Positions 34,388 through 45,560 of a stretch of 64,000 nucleotides of DNA are shown here, in pieces. The DNA lies in the NCBI GenBank assembly GCA_015227615.1, contig JAALGZ010000009.1:372001-436000 (forward strand), in the 5' to 3' direction. The notes below the pieces were generated by a model. The model saw nothing but the letters and a program-made list of their open reading frames with translations, was not told where the DNA came from and ran no database searches. The translations under genes and the position numbers were made by a program. The DNA comes from Labyrinthula sp. Ha. Lineage: Eukaryota; Sar; Bigyra; Labyrinthulida; Labyrinthulaceae. Positions within the stretch are counted from its first letter, which is position 1; each line of letters opens with the position of its first letter.

Positions 34388-35712
34388 CATAACATCTAAT
34401 GCAAAAAAAAGCAGATCTCATGAAAGGCAAAAAAATTAATCATTTGCTTTTAGTACTGAGCATATGGTGCGCCAAATAAACAAAAATTCCAAATCATAAA
34501 TAAGCTTGGCCCAAGTGTAAAACAAGTTGTGAAAAGCGACGCAGAATTGTACTAAGCCTTGAAGGTTAGAACATCACTGCAGCAATCTTCTTCAAATGCG
34601 CTGGGGTCGTGTAATTTTATCAAACAATTCTTTTAGCGTTTGCCGGCTACCAAATCATGGAAATATTAGACAGTGCACTACAAACTAAGCTTTTTTGCTG
34701 GAAACATGGATTGTCTAGTTTACCAATTTTAGGGGATGTTTTGGACTTGAACTCAATGTTTCAAACCATATGTAAGAACAATTTTTCTATTCAGACACCA
34801 TATTAAAATTTGAAAATCACAAGAATTCTAAGATGGTTTAAAAAGATGTGCATTGTGGTTACCTGCCGTAGCTTGTGCGCTTTTATACAATGTTCTCTAA
34901 TGAAAAAACATTTTTTGGAGCTAAAGGAGGAGATTTAAAAATTATTTTGATTTTCTTGAAGGGTTATGGGAGTTCAAGGGCAAAATCATCTGAAATAATC
35001 GCGATATTAGATAAATTCTTCAGCTCATATGATATGATGAAGACACTAATAACCTTAATGCTCATAGTTTTGTGATAATTTGCCCCATGAGAGATTTTAC
35101 CTTCTCATTTTGGTCCACAACTTTGCGAATATCGAACAAATCAAGCTGAAAACTACAATTTGCCATAATATTTTTACTTATCATTACCTGTTACCATAAG
35201 AAACGCTAATCAAAGTATAGTTTAATTTATGGGGTAATGCTTCTTACCGTAGATGAAAGAAGATAAAATCTTTAATTGTGTTTCCTGTTTGCTGCTATTT
35301 CCTTATATAAGTAAAACTACTCCAGGAATATTTTAATTAGCAATAAATAGTTTTTATCGCGATAAAGCTCACTTTGGCACACCCCTTACGATAGTTTCTA
35401 TTCGCAATAGATATAGTATTGTACATGGAAATAAGGAACACTTATACCAGTAGAAATTGAGTTGAGTTCAGATTTAAGCCCCCATATGGGCAATGTATAA
35501 TAGATGACAGTGCAATGGCTTATAGTTTTCCAATTGCATCCTGCTATAAAGAGGAGATCTCTGTATTTGCTCGGCTTAGTGTTCTCAATAAGGAATACGA
35601 AAGTCCTCTTATATTCTGGTTTTCTTGTGTCTTGGTCTGAAAGGAGAGCTGGTTAAAAATCATCTACCACTTCATCAGAACATAATTGAATTTAACGATT
35701 GTTAGCACTATA
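34388..35712. repeat. 1.3 kb inverted repeat, copy B
   Basis: Reverse complement of 13021-14345 with only scattered substitutions. The outer limit is sharp at 35712 (GTTAGCACTATA). The small open frame seen in copy A is here on the plus strand at 34875-35075, with two residue changes. The two copies together bracket about 20 kb that contain the RING, aminotransferase and SGNH genes and the LINE. Confidence 0.9.
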
Positions 35713-38700
35713 GAGAAATTGGCACTGGAATATTTTGGCAAAATATTTAAAGATCTTGCCCAAGGAACTAATAGAAACAGGAATTGTGCCATAAATACTT
35801 TTTTGGAATAAATTTTAACATTGATAATTTTTAGGGAACCTAATTGGAACAGTAGTTTATCTCTTGTTTCACACTATACGCCCGTCATTGGACGCGGGAC
35901 TATGTCCCATGACTCACCATGGGCGATCGCTTTGTTCACCATTGTCTCGTCCATTTTGTCTTACCCCCTGTTCGAACTGTACTAACATGCTTCATCATTC
36001 CTGGTCTTTCCCATTGGAGAATGTATCATCCCTCTAATTTTCTTAGACATGGGTCATTAGGCTTGGACAACTCTATTAACTACCGTTCTCCAATATCAGC
36101 ACCCCTGCTAACATAATTCTTGAACTCTACCATGCTAAAATTTACATGAAAAAGTACCAGACTAAGAATATCTGAATAACTAGTTCGAATTTAGAGTATC
36201 CTGATATGTCGCTGGAAAATATTTTCCTAGTAGCACATTAATTTTATATTTGACTTGACTTGACTAAGTTGAAAGACAAAAATAATAAGACCTTTACAAC
36301 AACAATATAGATATTGAATTCTGACAATGAAATGCTTATAACTCGACACCAAACTCACTTCATTGAAAGTTGGATATATATTCACCAAGCTCTCTATAAA
36401 GGCTTGAAAGATAAAATCAGTTAAATTGGCGAAGTAAAATTTTAGTTTCAGATAATAATAGATGTTTATTCACGATACCGAAAGCTTCCCAAAATCCTCG
36501 TATTGAAATACTTGTATATGGACTAATACTTTGTATGAGAGTACCTAACATATATATATATGACTTGAAAATATAATAATTTTACCAACCATCATAAGAA
36601 GCTATATCACTTCTTCCTAAGCTAAATCTTGATTGTACGCACTTTAAAACACGAAGTTGGGAGGGAAATAGTTTATTCCATTATTCACCCTAGTAAAAAG
36701 TATGTTTTTCCAACACAGACTTTATCTTTTTACACCAAAGTAAAAAACAAGCTTTTCCAAATAAAATTTTCCACTAGGTTATTTTTTCTATTTGTGATTC
36801 ATATGAGTTTATCTACACCTAAAGTAACTATTTCCATATTTACAAAATACATGTGAATTTGAAATCAAAATTTTTTTCTCTATATATCTCACTCAACTTT
36901 TGTTTATGGTTTAATTATATCCAGTTAAGAATATCTATGAAACCACATCTATTACCTCGTTTCCTAATTATTTTTAGATTTGTGCAGCTTATGCTGCTTT
37001 TCTATTCTATTCTTTCCGGATCGAACCGTATCTTGTGTGAAACATGAAATCATTGTAAACCCTATTTCTCAGAGATTTTTTTAAGTTATCAAGGGCAAAA
37101 CCCTGTTACTGAACTCTCTCTCTCTTAAATATAATTTCAGATATTTAGCATAATATAGGATTTGTAAAAGACGAATTCTATGCAGAACACCAAGTACCAC
37201 CAAGTTATGTTAAAGCCATTTTTCAACAACCAAAATACAGCGAGCAAATAAAGTACAACATTTTCAAGCTCTACAATGCATTTCTTAAATTTGAATTATG
37301 AATTATATCGAAGAATTTTATTTTTTTCAGTTTATTATTGGAAAATTTTCGCAACCTTATCGACTGTTTTTTCAAAAATGCAGTAAAATAGCCATATAAT
37401 CTACAATACCTTTTCATCTCTTCTATAAAGCTCAAAATATATTGCAAACTGAACCGAAAACTTACTTACATAAAAATTTAGAGGATTATAATAATATAAA
37501 GCATAAAAAACCATGATTACTGAAAATAACGCATATAGTATTTGTTAGTTTTTGTCACGAAATCTTCCTCAAATATAAAATTATCACCCGCATTGTGTCT
37601 CACATTTAAAAGACTTTTCCAAACAGGTATTTTGTTAAGATATTTGATAAGGATGGGTACTTTAAACTCTAAAAAAAGCTAATTTTAAGGGTCCTTTTCA
37701 CTAAGTTTACAGATCTCTAAAAAAACATACATTCAAACGTAACATAACGAAGAACAACTCTATACATGTTCTGATTCTTCCCAGACCCGAAAGATTCACC
37801 ATACCTAACTTCTGAAACCATTTCTCAGGATGTTTCTTCTCTAGTTAATTGTAACTGAGCTAAACTTCACTCAGAAAAGTCAAATGTTGAAAATCTGCAC
37901 ATCTGAAGATACGAAATCACTCAGTTTTGCAACAATCCTATAAATTCTTATACTAGGGAGCCTAGAACAACTAAAGAGCATGACCTGTAACCATTAATTC
38001 TGTTTTTCAGGGTATTTTTAATGCTTTTTTCAAGAAAAGTCGATATTGGGGTAAAAAGCTGTTTTTCTCAACTTCAAACTGTCTAATACCTCGAGAAATA
38101 CTCGTCTAGAGCCCAAACAGACCTCAGCAGTGGAAATAACGGGTGAATTTAGGTCTAAAAACAACTTTGTTTGATAATTGTGGTATTCTGTAGAAACTTA
38201 CTAACAATGTATCCTATTTCTAAGATCTCAGAAACTCTGAAAAAGGATACCCTTTAATGTCAAATATTCCTGAATGGGTGATACCAAGTAACGAAACATC
38301 CTGAAAAATGGTAGTCACCAATAGGTATGGAGAATTTAGGGTTCCTCCGAGTTCTGTTCGAAGAAATTCCAAGAACTTCGCTGTTAATATCAGCAATAGT
38401 TATTTCGCTTAGTTTAACTTTACTCCAAACTCAATTTTAAAATAGCCAAAACTGAACTTCTAATAGGCCAAATATTAAAAACTTTGACACAAACCTTATC
38501 TAGGATCACTTTCCAGTAAGTTAAAAAATAAAAAAAACAAGCATTGAAGTTTTTATTAGTTTTAATTATACAAATCTCTGTCATATTATTGCAAATTCCT
38601 ATATAAAAATACTTGTTTTCTTAACTTTTACACATGATAAAATGCTCAAAACTAAATATAAATTGTTACAGAGGCGATTATTTTAGACTAAAGAAGACCT

Positions 38701-39240
38701 TGGTTTTTAATTTTGGAAAAAAGTCGTACTGTGGTTGTTCTTGTGACGTGTTTAACGCAAAAAGTCATATTCTTGTTTGTAAAAATTAAATAGGCTAAAA
38801 TTTAATTGAGAAAACGTAATTTATAAAATTTTGAAGAAGAATTTTTTTTAGGTTGATATAATAGTTTTCAGAATATTCTTAGCAGAAGTTGCATATCTAG
38901 TCACATACTTTGAAGTCTAAATCCATTCTTCAAGTACTCAAATAAGCAATAAGCGAATAAATTATTCTTTGTTTGTGTTTAAAAACTATATGTATTTCTG
39001 TTGGCTTCACCTTTTTTGTTTACTTGAGGAGTTTTTCTCTGGACTTTAATTGTTTTGGCTTATAGCAGGAAGATAATGTCGAGTTTGGTAAATTACATAA
39101 AACTTTGGAACTTATAGTTATTTTAGGGTAAATAATAGTGTGTCGCAGTGCAAGCAGTAGAGAAATTTTTGAGAACTCTCTACTGCGATAGAGTGTTTCG
39201 TTAAGAAACCCATGTCTTGACTTTAACTATTAAATAAAAG
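35713..39240. other. AT-rich intergenic region, no gene recognised
   Basis: The only GC-richer patch is about 35880-36110. It contains two overlapping perfect hairpins (35896-35908, stem GGGAC; 35906-35923, stem CCCATG) and a 65-codon frame (35919-36116) with no motif. The remainder, to 39240, is low-complexity AT-rich DNA with short TA and CT runs (for example near 36551 and 37117). Confidence 0.45.
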
Positions 39241-39408
39241 GTTATAGTTTGGTGAATCTCCCAAAATACTAAACCTACCGGTACCTACCAAATCTATCAA
39301 GTTTTCTGTAAATTACCGTTACTTCCGTTTGACCATAAATTCTGAAAATTGCTTACAACTTGTAACGGTAAGAATATTCAACCACAACAAAACAAGCTCT
39401 ACCGTTAA
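39241..39408. repeat. TAACGG-rich repeat, copy B (inverted relative of 16451-16600)
   Basis: Contains TTACCGTTA (39313-39321), GTAACGGTAAG (39362-39372) and ACCGTTAAC (39400-39408), plus the inverted 15-base block shared with copy A (39246-39260). It ends about 190 bases before the start of the first PH-like gene and could act as its upstream region. A regulatory role is inference. Confidence 0.5.
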
Positions 39409-39598
39409 CCACAAACCGATAAGATACTTTAATTGCATCATGGATTCGGACTTTCCAGTATGCCGGGATCAACGGCTCAAATCCTCAGTCATACCGAAGA
39501 ATATAAAACACTGTAGTATAAAGTACAAAGTTTCCATTCACTCTTACTAGTCATCTTCTATAGTAAAGGTATCTACCAAGCTAAAAGTAAAAAGAAAT

Positions 39599-40600
39599 AT
39601 GAAAAAAGTTCTACACAAGAAAACAGACTCTGCTCTGGGTTCTGTCTTCACCGGAAGTCCATTTCCTAGTCCCTTACAAAGTGTCGACACGACAAAGGGA
39701 AATCCAATTCGTAAGAGAAGCTTTGCTCGCAGAAAACTAAGCTTTGGTAGCGCAAAAGGGACTTTAACAGGTGAGTCTGTTCTACAGAGACGTTGCGTTG
39801 AAAACTGTTCCTTTTTGCTTCGGGATACCCGGCTTCAGCAAATGTGCTCTCCTGTTCCCGCTCTTTCATTTGTGCTTCCTGTTTCTTTTCGCATACACAA
39901 ACAGTCTAGAGCATATACAAAAGCTGATTTTTTGCTTCAGGATGGTTCTATCCGACTTCTCAAGCATGGTACAGATCATATTTTGACACAAGTTGAGATA
40001 TATAATGTAAATTATCTCGGTTATTCTGGTCAACAAAAAAAATACTTTTCCGTTTCTGCTTTTGAAACTCAACGGAAAAAAACAGATCCAAAAGAACTTC
40101 CGTCCGTTAAAAATATTGAAATTGAAATTCACGCGAGAACTGAAGATGAAGCGAAAAGGTTGGTGTTGTTTCTATTGGTGGAACTTGAGAGAGTAGGTGA
40201 CTTGGTATCTGACTGTTTATCTAATCTTGGAAAATTGTTTGAAAAGAATGGAAAGTTAAAAAAAGAGTTTCTACCGCATAAGGAGTGCTTGTTAAGACGT
40301 AGAGCAAATTTATATGAGATTTGTAAATTAAAGACGTCGACAAAGTTAGATGGAGCCAAGAGAAAACTTGCTGTACATCTCCAAGAACTTGGAGATGAGC
40401 ACGCCGCAGAGAATGAGTTCCAAAAACTAGAAACATACTCTTACGAAAGGAAGAAAGTAGCTCAATATACAGATCTGGAAAGTATACTTCTATCAACTGA
40501 GGCTAAAGATGAAGTGACCATATTGAAGCAAGAGATTAGTTTGATATCTAAACAAGTAGAAACAAATATAATAAGACAATGGAAGGAAGCAGAAACATAA
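39599..40600 (+). CDS. PH-like domain protein, paralog 1 (unknown family)
   Basis: A single-exon protein of 333 residues. A basic, serine/threonine-rich N-terminus (1-60) precedes a VENCSFLLRD block and a CSP block. A region of about 100 residues (roughly 95-205) then has the strand pattern and long closing helix of a pleckstrin-homology-like fold (KADFLLQDGSIRLLKHG ... DEAKRLVLFLLVELERVG). The C-terminal 110 residues are helical, with repeated LL/KLK motifs, and end in an SLISKQVE coiled coil. A paralog lies at 48031-49011 with the same order of blocks. PH-like folds bind phosphoinositides or proteins at membranes, so a peripheral membrane adaptor is a reasonable guess only. I do not recognise a named family. 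Confidence 0.75.
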   Translation: MKKVLHKKTDSALGSVFTGSPFPSPLQSVDTTKGNPIRKRSFARRKLSFGSAKGTLTGESVLQRRCVENCSFLLRDTRLQQMCSPVPALSFVLPVSFRIHKQSRAYTKADFLLQDGSIRLLKHGTDHILTQVEIYNVNYLGYSGQQKKYFSVSAFETQRKKTDPKELPSVKNIEIEIHARTEDEAKRLVLFLLVELERVGDLVSDCLSNLGKLFEKNGKLKKEFLPHKECLLRRRANLYEICKLKTSTKLDGAKRKLAVHLQELGDEHAAENEFQKLETYSYERKKVAQYTDLESILLSTEAKDEVTILKQEISLISKQVETNIIRQWKEAET

Positions 40601-41679
40601 AACATATTCATTGTAGGGAGCATAAAGGAATATGATATTGGGATGGAGCATTTATGCCAGAAAAGGTATACTCAACTTTGTTTAGGTGGTTTATGGAAAC
40701 AAAATGAATTATTAGTAACATGTCCATACTATTTAGTACATACTATTTAGTACATACCATTAAGTATTGTTTTACTATATATGTAGTGAGTACAATTGAG
40801 ATGTAAGTATTTTAAGTGTATTGTTAAGTCGACTGATATATATAACTGTTTACACACTTTCCAATTCAGATGGAGCTACGGTTGGTATTTCTTACTTACA
40901 GATAGAGTCTCTGAACTTAATTGTCTAATGAAGGTTACAATATATTACAAACCACTGTTCATTAAACACAACTGTATCAAAGAACAGGGTTGACTAGGAA
41001 AATAACTGCGGTTTTAAAGGAAATTGATATTTTCAGCGCTCTTCTTTTTTGTTATAGTTTGCTTAAGATATGTTTTATCCTATTTCGAGTCTTTCTGCCT
41101 AATTCCTCCTGGCTTAATTCTTATGTAGATTGCAGTTCAAGAACATCTAAAAGAAATTATTACAGCGGATTTCGGTTTATTCTTAACATATAAACTAAAC
41201 TAAGGACTTAGCTACTTCAGGTACTCTAAGTCATTCGTCTGTAAGATAGTGTCAATGGTGCATGGCCCAGGCAATTAACTATATGCAATAGCCTGCTGAA
41301 ACATCAATTATTTCCCACTGTTATGGTATTCAAAAAACTTAATGAAAGCAAAAATAAAGGGTTAACATGAGCATTACGCACTGCCATTGCACTCCTTTCT
41401 ACACCATAAAGAACCTGGTTTCGCTAACTTACTTATGAGCCTTTGACATACCTAGAGGCAATATGATATAACTTTATAATAGCATTGAGTTGATGCTATG
41501 CATAGTTTATTATAGCTATTTCTGATAATGTTTACATATTAACCAACTCGAAGCTGCTAAAAGAAATGAAGTTAACAGAATTCACCTAATGATAAGTGGG
41601 AGTGACTTTTGTTACACCGGTATCTAGAAACACTGTCCAATATGCAAATCGGCAAATTCAACAAGAGCCAGATACAAAA

Positions 41680-42120
41680 AATTCCAACATGAATATGCTA
41701 GAGGTGTTTTACAATCTCATCAAGAAAAAGACATAGGCGAATAAGAACATGAAGTTATTCTTCTTTGAGTTTCAAGAGGTGTTCGATTTTGTGAATCATG
41801 GTTTCATTCAGCTTTGGCTTAAGGAAAACCATCTAACTTAAAAATTAAGAATAAAATGACCTTACTAATATTCCGTAGTTAGAACTGCTGGAAAAGGTAC
41901 ATTTTCTATGCTTGTACTCTTGGAAAAAGGTGTATGCAGGGTGGCTAAGGTTATGTTGGTAATATATATGTGAGGAGATACTTCATGATATTAGACTACC
42001 AATTTGAAATGAGCTCTATTGTGAGAGAAAGCAAAAAGAATGCAACCAGCTTCAATAGTAATTGGGCTAACTGAGATAGTCTAGAGGTAGATATATCTTC
42101 AGGTTTTGGCTTAGAATCAG
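41680..42120 (+). mobile_element. Second, strongly decayed LINE reverse transcriptase fragment
   Basis: Around 41745-41830 the plus strand reads NKNMKLFFFEFQEVFDFVNHG, matching the KLKLLFVDFQKAFDSVKHV block of the LINE at 27142 onward. About 120 bases later comes a VRTAGKGTFSMLVLLEKGVCR stretch in the place of NISEGKHMSKTVQLRRGVLQ. Frames are broken by many stops, so this copy is older than the first. Confidence 0.55.
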
Positions 42121-43843
42121 TAACTTCAAAACCAAAAAATAAACTGTAGAAATTAATATACAGGGATCAAAGAATAGTATTTAACACGTAAAATACAATA
42201 AGTTGTTTTTCTATAAACTTGATGGAAAATACAATTTTCCGTTAGTTTCATGCCATATTACTCGGTAATAATTCCTGCAATCATGTTACCCACCAGAAAC
42301 GGGCAATTAAAACTATTCGCTTATCTCTGTGCAAACTTTCATGTAGTAAATGTTTTGTTTACACATCTTTCCTTCAACATACCGAACCATAATTCTTAAT
42401 CATTTCCATGATTACTCATTTCAGAAAACAGTCCTTAACACTAAGTAAAAAATAAAAAACCATATACTTTCCACCTCTGATGGTAACTAGTAGCAGCTGA
42501 GAAACTAAGTAGTTACGATGTGATGCTTTTTGAGGCCCATAAACCCTTTAATACAAGTATTTTCTTGAAAAGGTTACAGACAGAAAAACGTTTGATTGAG
42601 TTATTGCAAAAGACAAATGTATTTTAATATGGTTTATAGGGTGTTAATACTCAAATTTAGTTTTGATTAAAGAAATGAATTGGATTCTCTGATTGTTAGC
42701 AAATTGTTTAGTTTACTGAGATCTTTTGTATTCTAATTTCTATAATCTGGAACATACAGGACACTGTTAAAAATATATTATGTTTTCCACCTACTTGTAT
42801 TGTTAAGCTATTAGCAGGTTTCAGAAAGGGAAAAATTTCATCTCTGGAATTAGAACCCCTCACATAACGTGGTTAGCAAAGCACCAAGGAGTCAGATGAC
42901 CCATAATCCGAAAAAATTGTACGTGGAGAAAATGAAACAATAGTAAAGCATGGGGGAAGGATGGCCTTATATCAACAACAAGCAACATAAAACAGAGTGA
43001 GATCTACTCTAAAATTAAGATGTTGAGCATTTCCTATTGCAGTACAGATAACGAAGCCTTGAAAAGAGATATCCTTTGCGGCGTCGGAAGATTCATGTAT
43101 AAAAACACCCATCATACCATTTTCAGATGAGATAAATAAAGCTAAGTTCAAAAATCATATGTGAAATTATATAAAAGAAATTTCTTTTTGTCATTATAAA
43201 GCTGTTAACTCACAACATAAAAATAAAGTTTAATGGTGAAAATTAGTTTATAGCTTCATAACTATTCGCAAACATCACGGAAATCATGAAGTAAATGCAT
43301 TTGGAGGTATAAACACATATCTTCAGCATCCAACAGAAGAATGATTACATTGAACCAAAATCCTAGATGTAGCCAAAGCGGAAATAGGTGCCGGAAATTT
43401 TACATTATACAGGACATTTTCTGGGGTGTTTCTCTGAAAATCTAGTTTCTCATAAAACTTGGAAGCGAGAAGAGGTTAAGAGTTTGAGAGGGCACAAATA
43501 TTGATTCTTTATTACCTGAAATAAAAATTTTCTAAATAGTAATAGAAATTTGAGCTGTAGTAATAGAAGGAACCGGTTTTTTATGCTGGCGTAATTTACA
43601 CCACTCTTCCGTTAGGGAGTTTAGGAGGATTTCGACGAGGCGTACCAGTAGTGATTTTTAGTGGAATTCCATGAAACTTACCAGTATCTTAATAGCAGAA
43701 TCCCAAAGCCCAACACTATAAACTCCAGCCCATAGACGAAATATAGAGGGGGCGGGGGAAAAAGTGAAGTGGACTAGAAGGTAGTGAGTAAGTAGTTAAG
43801 CTTAAAGAATAGGATAATGCGCAGCTGACTTACCCTAGCGTAG

Positions 43844-43873
43844 CGGGGAGCCTTTCATGCTCTCCGCCTTTTT
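43844..43873 (+). other. GC-rich hairpin followed by a T-run
   Basis: An 8-bp stem (43844-43851 with 43859-43866, including one G-U pair) encloses a 7-nt loop and is followed within two bases by five T. It sits in a small GC-rich island (about 43830-43910) in otherwise AT-rich DNA. A stem followed by a T-run resembles the 3' end of a polymerase III transcript, but no A/B box or known RNA family is recognisable. Confidence 0.25.
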
Positions 43874-44419
43874 AAAAATGGCCCCATGACTCGGCCCTCG
43901 ATGAAGATGAGGATGGATTTATAAACTTTTAAATGTCTTGAACATAGATTTGCCTAAGAGTGTATAAAATTTAACTAAAGTGTGCTTGAGTAACGTGCTT
44001 AGAAGTATAAGAAACTTAATTTTAAAAAGTGAAATTGGATTGGTTCAGATTCGTGCTAAAATTAAAATTTACGTGTTTCTAATGTAACAGAAAGTAATTT
44101 AATATTGCTAAAAGCTTGATACTGAGCTTTATTTCCTTTTCCCTCTTGATCCTGAACTTCCTTTTTTTTCAGCTTAATCCTGAACTTTCCTTCCTTTTGT
44201 CATTTTGTTTTTATTTGTTGGTTTTTTATTAATAAGTTTGGGAAATTATGTTATTTGTACAATTGGAATATTGGCGTAATTTACGCCAGCGTAAATAAAT
44301 ACTATTCCGTAATAGAATCCCGCGAATCGAAAGAAAACACTCAATTGGAATATTCTTAGGATTGTGTGCAAAGGAAAACTACACAAAGATACAGAGACTG
44401 TAATCAAACAAAAAATACT

Positions 44420-45560
44420 TCCACCCTATGAAGCATCACCCGTCTGACCACGTGCACAATGCGTACAAATTAATTACGTTGCACGACCAATCTCTGGTAC
44501 GAGTAACTGGAAACATAAAACCCATGAGAGATTGTACGAGTTCTCAGAATACTCAGAATATCGAAATTTCGTATAATTATATAACCTTACGGCGCTGCAT
44601 TGTCAAAAGCTGGAACAAAATAGGAAATATGGCACATAAGATGAAAAAATTATGATCTGGGACCGGTTGTTTCCGGTGAAATGATTTATGATTAAAGAAG
44701 CCCCCGGGGTTTAGATGGAAGGCACGAGAGGTACTAATTTTACACATTTGATTCACAGCCGATTTTGATGAGTTTCGCGAGAACTTACCTGAGTAATTTC
44801 AAAAACAACACCCAGAAAAAATGCAAAAGAAATAAGAAAAGTGCACGTTGAATGCATATAGAGCTACCTTAATCTTGAATATGGATTAAAAAAACAAGTT
44901 GAGTCGTTTTCCGCGAGCAATAAAGATTTTTTTTGAAGTAGCAGACAATGTTCATGACATGGGATGAACACTTATCCTGCAATGAACCCACTTTGGACAA
45001 ATATATTGAAAGTGCTATAGAAATAATACAAAAAATCTTCAAAATTTACTCTAGAATATATCACGAAGCTGATGCTCTTATGAGCATATAGTTAGAGCTA
45101 ATGAATGAACATGAGGTGATAATGAAGCTAAATAACGACAATAATTAGCCAAGTAACCTCATTGCAATATCTAAGACAAATTCCGCTCCATTTGAAGAAA
45201 TTAAACTTTTTTGTGTTGTCAATTCACTAGACTGTGTTACAAGAAGTGTGTTAAATATAAAAAATAACTGCATGGAGAATCAAGAAGAGACCTCTCTATA
45301 TAGAACTGTACTTACGAAGGTAGGACGGAAAGTAAGTAGTTGGAAGGGTAGTTTGAGCTCCAGAAAATAGGTACGCTAATTAATCGTAATTGTGCACCGA
45401 GAATGCTAAAGATAGAATGCTAGGTGGTATTATTTAAATGTAAGAAATTTTTTGAAGAAATGAAACTTCCAGACGAGGGATGGAACAAAATGTATGGTAC
45501 CATACGTGCGATTGGGATCATTTTAAGAGAAAATACAGATTGGATCTTTGGAGAAGTAGC
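44420..45560 (+). pseudogene. Decayed coding region of unknown origin
   Basis: Plus-strand frames keep protein-like composition between stops: 44428-44655 (KHHPSDHVHNAYKLITLHD), then about 44960-45090 (EHLSCNEPTLDKYIESAIEI, then KIYSRIYHEADALM), then about 45170-45360 (FEEIKLFCVVNSLDCVTRSV). Interruptions are too many for the usual 27-31-nt introns. Probably an old transposon or dead gene. I cannot name the family. Confidence 0.3.

Noticed and set aside
13021-35712. Inverted repeat copies as a pair of LTRs
   Set aside because: They are inverted rather than direct, 20 kb apart, lack TG...CA ends, and enclose unrelated host genes.
44389-44409. ACAGAGA-like phrase as U6 snRNA
   Set aside because: Only the short phrase matches; the following catalytic triad, stem-loop and T-run of U6 are absent.
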